NCBI GenBank assembly: GCA_023484365.1
Contig: JAMDBA010000026.1
Span: forward strand, 1-22,485
DNA from: Patescibacteria group bacterium
GTDB taxonomy: Bacteria; Patescibacteria; Paceibacteria; UBA6257; 2-01-FULL-56-20
DNA: 22,485 nt
Direction of reading: 5' to 3'
Position 1 is the first letter of the stretch; every line of letters begins with the position of its first letter. Below, one piece after another: positions 19,936 through 22,485 of the stretch. The translations under genes were made by a program, and so were the position numbers. The notes under the pieces are model-generated. The model ran no database searches and was not told the DNA's origin. It was given only the letters and a program-made list of their open reading frames with translations.

Positions 19936-20109
19936 TTAATCGCAACAACCGCCACTAGCGCGTTTTAGCTGTTCCTTAACTAACTGTTTCTGATAATCCT
20001 CTTTACACTTTTCCGAATAAAACTTCTTCCCGGAACTTTCGGGATAATTTTTCCCTTCTTTTAATTCCATTTTACAGATCGGACATTTTTTATTAGATAG
20101 ATTGAACAT
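19936..20109 (-). CDS. 57-residue TRASH/YHS-like metal-binding protein
   Basis: This is a short frame that is easily missed. It starts MFNLSNKKCPICKMEL and continues with KFYSEKCKEDYQKQ, the CxxC...[FY]C pattern of TRASH/YHS-like metal-binding domains (Cys9, Cys12, Cys35). It ends in a GGCCD tail that adds a Cys pair. Such proteins bind Cu, Zn or other soft metals and are frequent beside copper exporters. It lies 37 nt downstream of the peroxiredoxin-like gene on the same strand and is probably the last gene of that operon. No Shine-Dalgarno or nearby promoter was found. The motif pattern and the context make it likely to be real. Confidence 0.7.
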   Translation of the reverse strand: MFNLSNKKCPICKMELKEGKNYPESSGKKFYSEKCKEDYQKQLVKEQLKRASGGCCD

Positions 20110-20146
20110 AAATTTATTTGTTAATTATTTTTGCCGACTTTTATCA

Positions 20147-20764
20147 TTAGTTTAACATTTGGATTTCGCTCGCAATGCGATCGTTATCAATACCCATATT
20201 CGGGTCGTCATAGACAAAACGGATAACGCCCTGTTTGTCTATAACGACAAAAGAATGGCCAGGGTAGGAGCCGTAATGCATTGACGATGGAGCGGTAAGC
20301 ATTCCAAATTCTTGCGAAATAACCTTGTTGGTATCAAATAAAACGACTGCCTTCCCTAGCTCGGGCATTTGCTGTATCGCCTGCTGCCACTCGTCCGGAG
20401 AATCAATCACGACCGAAAGCGCGACGGTATCGGTTGCCTGAAATCTTGGATCGGTTGCGAGCGCGACCATCTGGTTCCAGCATGCCGGATAACACATAAT
20501 GCCCTCATTAAAGAAAAGTACTATATTTTTTCCTCTAAGACTATCATTTGAATAAACCTTACCGTTGCGATCTCGGAGCGAAAAATTCGGCGCTATTTTG
20601 CCGATGAGCGCGCCGCCGAAATCGCCGGAGTCAGAGATACCCGCGTTATCCGTAATACCGCTGTTCCTGTATCCCAATACGAAAAGCCCACCGACAACAA
20701 ACACGCTAACAGCGATAATACCCAATATTTTTATGATGTTTGATCCTTTATTTTTGTTTTCCAT
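20147..20764 (-). CDS. Membrane-anchored peroxiredoxin-like (AhpC/TSA) protein
   Basis: This encodes 205 residues. An N-terminal helix (residues about 10-31, IIKILGIIAVSVFVVGGLFVLG) anchors a thioredoxin-fold domain on the outside of the cell. The domain begins GKIAPNFSLRDRNGKVYS, then NIVLFFNEGIMCYPACWNQM with Cys91 and Cys95 at the peroxidatic position, and VVLFDTNKVISQEFG and GHSFVVIDKQGVIRFVYDD, typical of AhpC/TSA-family proteins. The CxxxC spacing differs from classical peroxiredoxins (TxxC). It probably acts as an extracytoplasmic peroxidase or thiol-disulfide protein, reduced through the CcdA-like protein encoded 7 nt upstream. There is no Shine-Dalgarno and the operon position implies coupling. 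Confidence 0.85.
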   Translation of the reverse strand: MENKNKGSNIIKILGIIAVSVFVVGGLFVLGYRNSGITDNAGISDSGDFGGALIGKIAPNFSLRDRNGKVYSNDSLRGKNIVLFFNEGIMCYPACWNQMVALATDPRFQATDTVALSVVIDSPDEWQQAIQQMPELGKAVVLFDTNKVISQEFGMLTAPSSMHYGSYPGHSFVVIDKQGVIRFVYDDPNMGIDNDRIASEIQMLN

Positions 20765-20771
20765 TTTTTTG

Positions 20772-21638
20772 TTATTGATTTTTTTTGAATTGCTTTATAG
20801 CGAGAGCCACGAGATACACGAAGAGACCGACAAAGATTATTGCCCACGCATATTGCGGCATCCAACCGATGAAACGGTTTAGGTAATTATTTACCTCGGT
20901 GAGGTAGATATTGATATCTACTTGTAACATTGAATGCACGGCGACCTGGTTCATAGACGCCCAGTATAAAGTGAGTATTCCCATAGTGGTAAATGTCGCA
21001 CCGGCAAGAAGATCAGAAATCCTTACGCGGACGCCCTTCCCTAAGAATACGAACTCTATCGGTTTCCGCATTCCAAAAAGGCGATCTGTCGGTCTCTTCG
21101 TGTAAAGCGCCGCGGCCAAGATGAATAGAGGTAAGACCATGCCAAGCACATAAGCTAAGGTATAGATAATCCCCCATATAAAAGAGCCCGGCAGAATAGA
21201 TAAAGCAAGCGCCCCAGCGAGAACCGGCGCGCAGCAGGTCGTGGCGATACCGGAAAAAATTCCGAGAAGATATATTGAACCTGCGTTCTCGCTGCCAGTC
21301 AGCTCCGGCTTAAAGCGAAAATATTTCGGCATCGGGAACCGCTTCCCGAAGAGAAGCGAAATACCTAGAATGAGAAGCGCCACACCGATGGCTGTAAAAA
21401 TTGTCCGGTGGTAATGGCTGAAAAACTGCCCAAGCATAGATAACCCAAGTCCCAAGGGGAGAAATACCGTAAGAATACCGAGGAAGAAAATGAAGGTCAT
21501 CAGAAACACTTTTCGACGCGTGCGAAAAATTAAACCGAAGTAGGAAGGCAGAAGAACGGTAACGCAACACGGTGCGAACAAGGCTGCGATTCCCGCGATA
21601 AACGCCGCGATAAGCGAAGTTCCAATAATTGTTTCCAT
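20772..21638 (-). CDS. CcdA/DsbD-like membrane thiol transporter
   Basis: This encodes 288 residues with about six to eight membrane helices. The family moves reducing equivalents from cytoplasmic thioredoxin across the membrane. The two redox helices carry FAPCCVTVLLPSYFG (Cys24, Cys25) and IATTCCAPVLAGAL (Cys135, Cys136). Canonical CcdA has one Cys in each; here both are CC pairs. The middle holds a GISLLFGKRFPMPKYFRF loop, and a long C-terminal helix pair (about residues 225-285) extends beyond a minimal CcdA. Its stop is 7 nt before the peroxiredoxin-like gene, and the unknown Cys/His protein ends 7 nt upstream, giving a three-gene operon. The likely role is supply of electrons to those extracytoplasmic partners. 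Confidence 0.85.
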   Translation of the reverse strand: METIIGTSLIAAFIAGIAALFAPCCVTVLLPSYFGLIFRTRRKVFLMTFIFFLGILTVFLPLGLGLSMLGQFFSHYHRTIFTAIGVALLILGISLLFGKRFPMPKYFRFKPELTGSENAGSIYLLGIFSGIATTCCAPVLAGALALSILPGSFIWGIIYTLAYVLGMVLPLFILAAALYTKRPTDRLFGMRKPIEFVFLGKGVRVRISDLLAGATFTTMGILTLYWASMNQVAVHSMLQVDINIYLTEVNNYLNRFIGWMPQYAWAIIFVGLFVYLVALAIKQFKKNQ

Positions 21639-21645
21639 AATTTTA

Positions 21646-22485
21646 TTAAACTCCGCAGCTATTCGATGACGGGACCGACGCCGTGTTTTGACCCGTTTGG
21701 TTTTGCAAGCTTACTCCGCAATTTGCCGATGATTTTGTCGGGATAGGGGCGACTTGGCTTTGGACCGCTTGATATCCTTGAATACTCGAGTAAGCGGCGC
21801 CCAAAACAATTTTTGGATCGACCGAGTTCCAGCTAATTCCTTTGCCCGCGAAATACCGAGAAATCGTTAGATATGTGTCCGGGAACCAATATGAATTTGC
21901 CGCAAGCGCCGCCCTATACATCTGGCTTTCAGTCACGCCTTGTGAGGCCATAAGTTCCAAAAGTCCCAGCATCGCCATTCCGTGATTACAGTCGGGAAAA
22001 TAAGTGGAATTGCCGCAGCAAGGGCGGTAAATATTTTTTGCCACGCTTTCAACGAGCGCCTGCTCATCCGCGGTAAGCGTTACGAATTGGTGCGCGCTAT
22101 AGTGATTCATCGCGCTTCCCACCGCAACCGTCCAGCCTCCAGTTGAAGCAAAGTTTCCCGCGCCGCCGTATTGCGGATTTTGCATTGGACCATTTCCGAG
22201 GATAGGATTTTTATTGCCAAGACCGAAAGCCCAAAGAAGATTCAGAATAACTCCGGCATTTTGTTTGGTAATAACAAGATCCCCGTTGTCGGGCGAATCG
22301 AGAAGCGCCTGCTCGTCCGCGGCAAGTCCGCCGTTTTGAGCGTATAGCGCCTTGAATTGCGGCTCATCAATAACGCCCGCCGCGACCATCTTTTTCCCGA
22401 CGTCTCCCCAGCGCGCCGGAAGCGAAACTCCAGATGAAGGCGTTATAATTTCGCTTAAAGCATACGGGCCTGCCCGATTTAGCAA
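21646..22485 (-). CDS. Cys/His-motif protein of unknown family (partial, start outside window)
   Basis: The reading frame runs off the window edge; the first codon seen is TTG, so the true start is probably upstream and only the C-terminal 279 residues are visible. I do not recognise the family. Notable features are two TADEQAL-type segments (residues about 56-61 and 139-144 of the visible part), a block RPCCGNSTYFPDCNHGMAML (155-172) with Cys156, Cys157, Cys166 and His168, and His128 and His132 just before it. A Ser/Gln/Asn-rich tail with two further Cys (256, 277) closes the protein. The Cys/His clustering suggests a metal or disulfide site outside the cytoplasm. It is first in the visible operon with the CcdA-like and peroxiredoxin-like genes, 7 nt upstream of the former. 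Confidence 0.7.
   Translation of the reverse strand: MLNRAGPYALSEIITPSSGVSLPARWGDVGKKMVAAGVIDEPQFKALYAQNGGLAADEQALLDSPDNGDLVITKQNAGVILNLLWAFGLGNKNPILGNGPMQNPQYGGAGNFASTGGWTVAVGSAMNHYSAHQFVTLTADEQALVESVAKNIYRPCCGNSTYFPDCNHGMAMLGLLELMASQGVTESQMYRAALAANSYWFPDTYLTISRYFAGKGISWNSVDPKIVLGAAYSSIQGYQAVQSQVAPIPTKSSANCGVSLQNQTGQNTASVPSSNSCGV

Noticed and set aside
102..22485. UGA-as-glycine code (Gracilibacteria/Absconditabacteria)
   Set aside because: Long conserved genes read through without in-frame TGA and use TAA or TAG stops, and TnpA ends at TGA at the normal family length. The standard bacterial code fits.

Overview
The window looks like a chromosomal segment of an uncultivated bacterium of the Patescibacteria / Candidate Phyla Radiation type (Parcubacteria-like). 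The grounds are small tightly packed genes, AT-rich DNA in most of the window, many short proteins with no obvious family, an archaeal-type cytidylate kinase, and a partial lower glycolysis built from glycerate 2-kinase, enolase and PEP synthase. Long uninterrupted frames closed by TAA or TAG (TGA seen only at the transposase) fit the standard bacterial code rather than a UGA-sense code. This placement is an inference from gene content; no rRNA or tRNA gene was seen.

Layout. Positions 1-3640 hold small membrane and hypothetical proteins: a beta-repeat protein, a VIT/CCC1-like membrane protein followed by a small helical protein, and two P-loop kinases. Positions 3666-11221 are a minus-strand block of metabolic genes: a six-hairpin-type glycosidase, rsmI coupled to a PEP synthase gene, a small Cys/His protein, and enolase coupled to glycerate 2-kinase. 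Together the last group can turn glycerate into 2-phosphoglycerate, PEP and pyruvate. Positions 11356-13104 are plus-strand genes for an alpha/beta hydrolase, a CPHC thioredoxin-like protein and a TspO homologue. Positions 13155-15575 hold a small membrane protein and an AbrB-type regulator plus a two-gene ABC exporter. Positions 15703-16538 hold a zinc-ribbon membrane protein and an RRM RNA-binding protein with a long leader.

An IS200/IS605-type element (about 16543-17143) with matching end hairpins sits directly behind the RRM gene. Beyond it, 17203-22485 is visibly richer in GC and carries a copper/thiol module on the minus strand: a protein of unknown family with Cys/His motifs (cut by the window edge), a CcdA/DsbD-like membrane protein, a membrane-anchored peroxiredoxin-like protein, a 57-residue TRASH-like metal-binding protein, a 54-residue Cys-rich protein, a CPH-type (P1B-3, CopB-like) copper ATPase and a DUF5676-like membrane protein. 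A 17-bp inverted repeat resembling CsoR-type copper operators lies inside the promoter of the ATPase operon.

The most general signal is in gene starts. At least six genes (614, 8235-, 11356, 12379, 15703, 19858-) have a -10 hexamer ending 6-7 nt before the start codon and no convincing Shine-Dalgarno sequence, which predicts leaderless mRNAs. Other genes (968, 2907-, 3072, 8659-, 13439-) have strong Shine-Dalgarno sequences. The organism therefore seems to mix both initiation modes, and the leaderless signals correct the starts of two genes.
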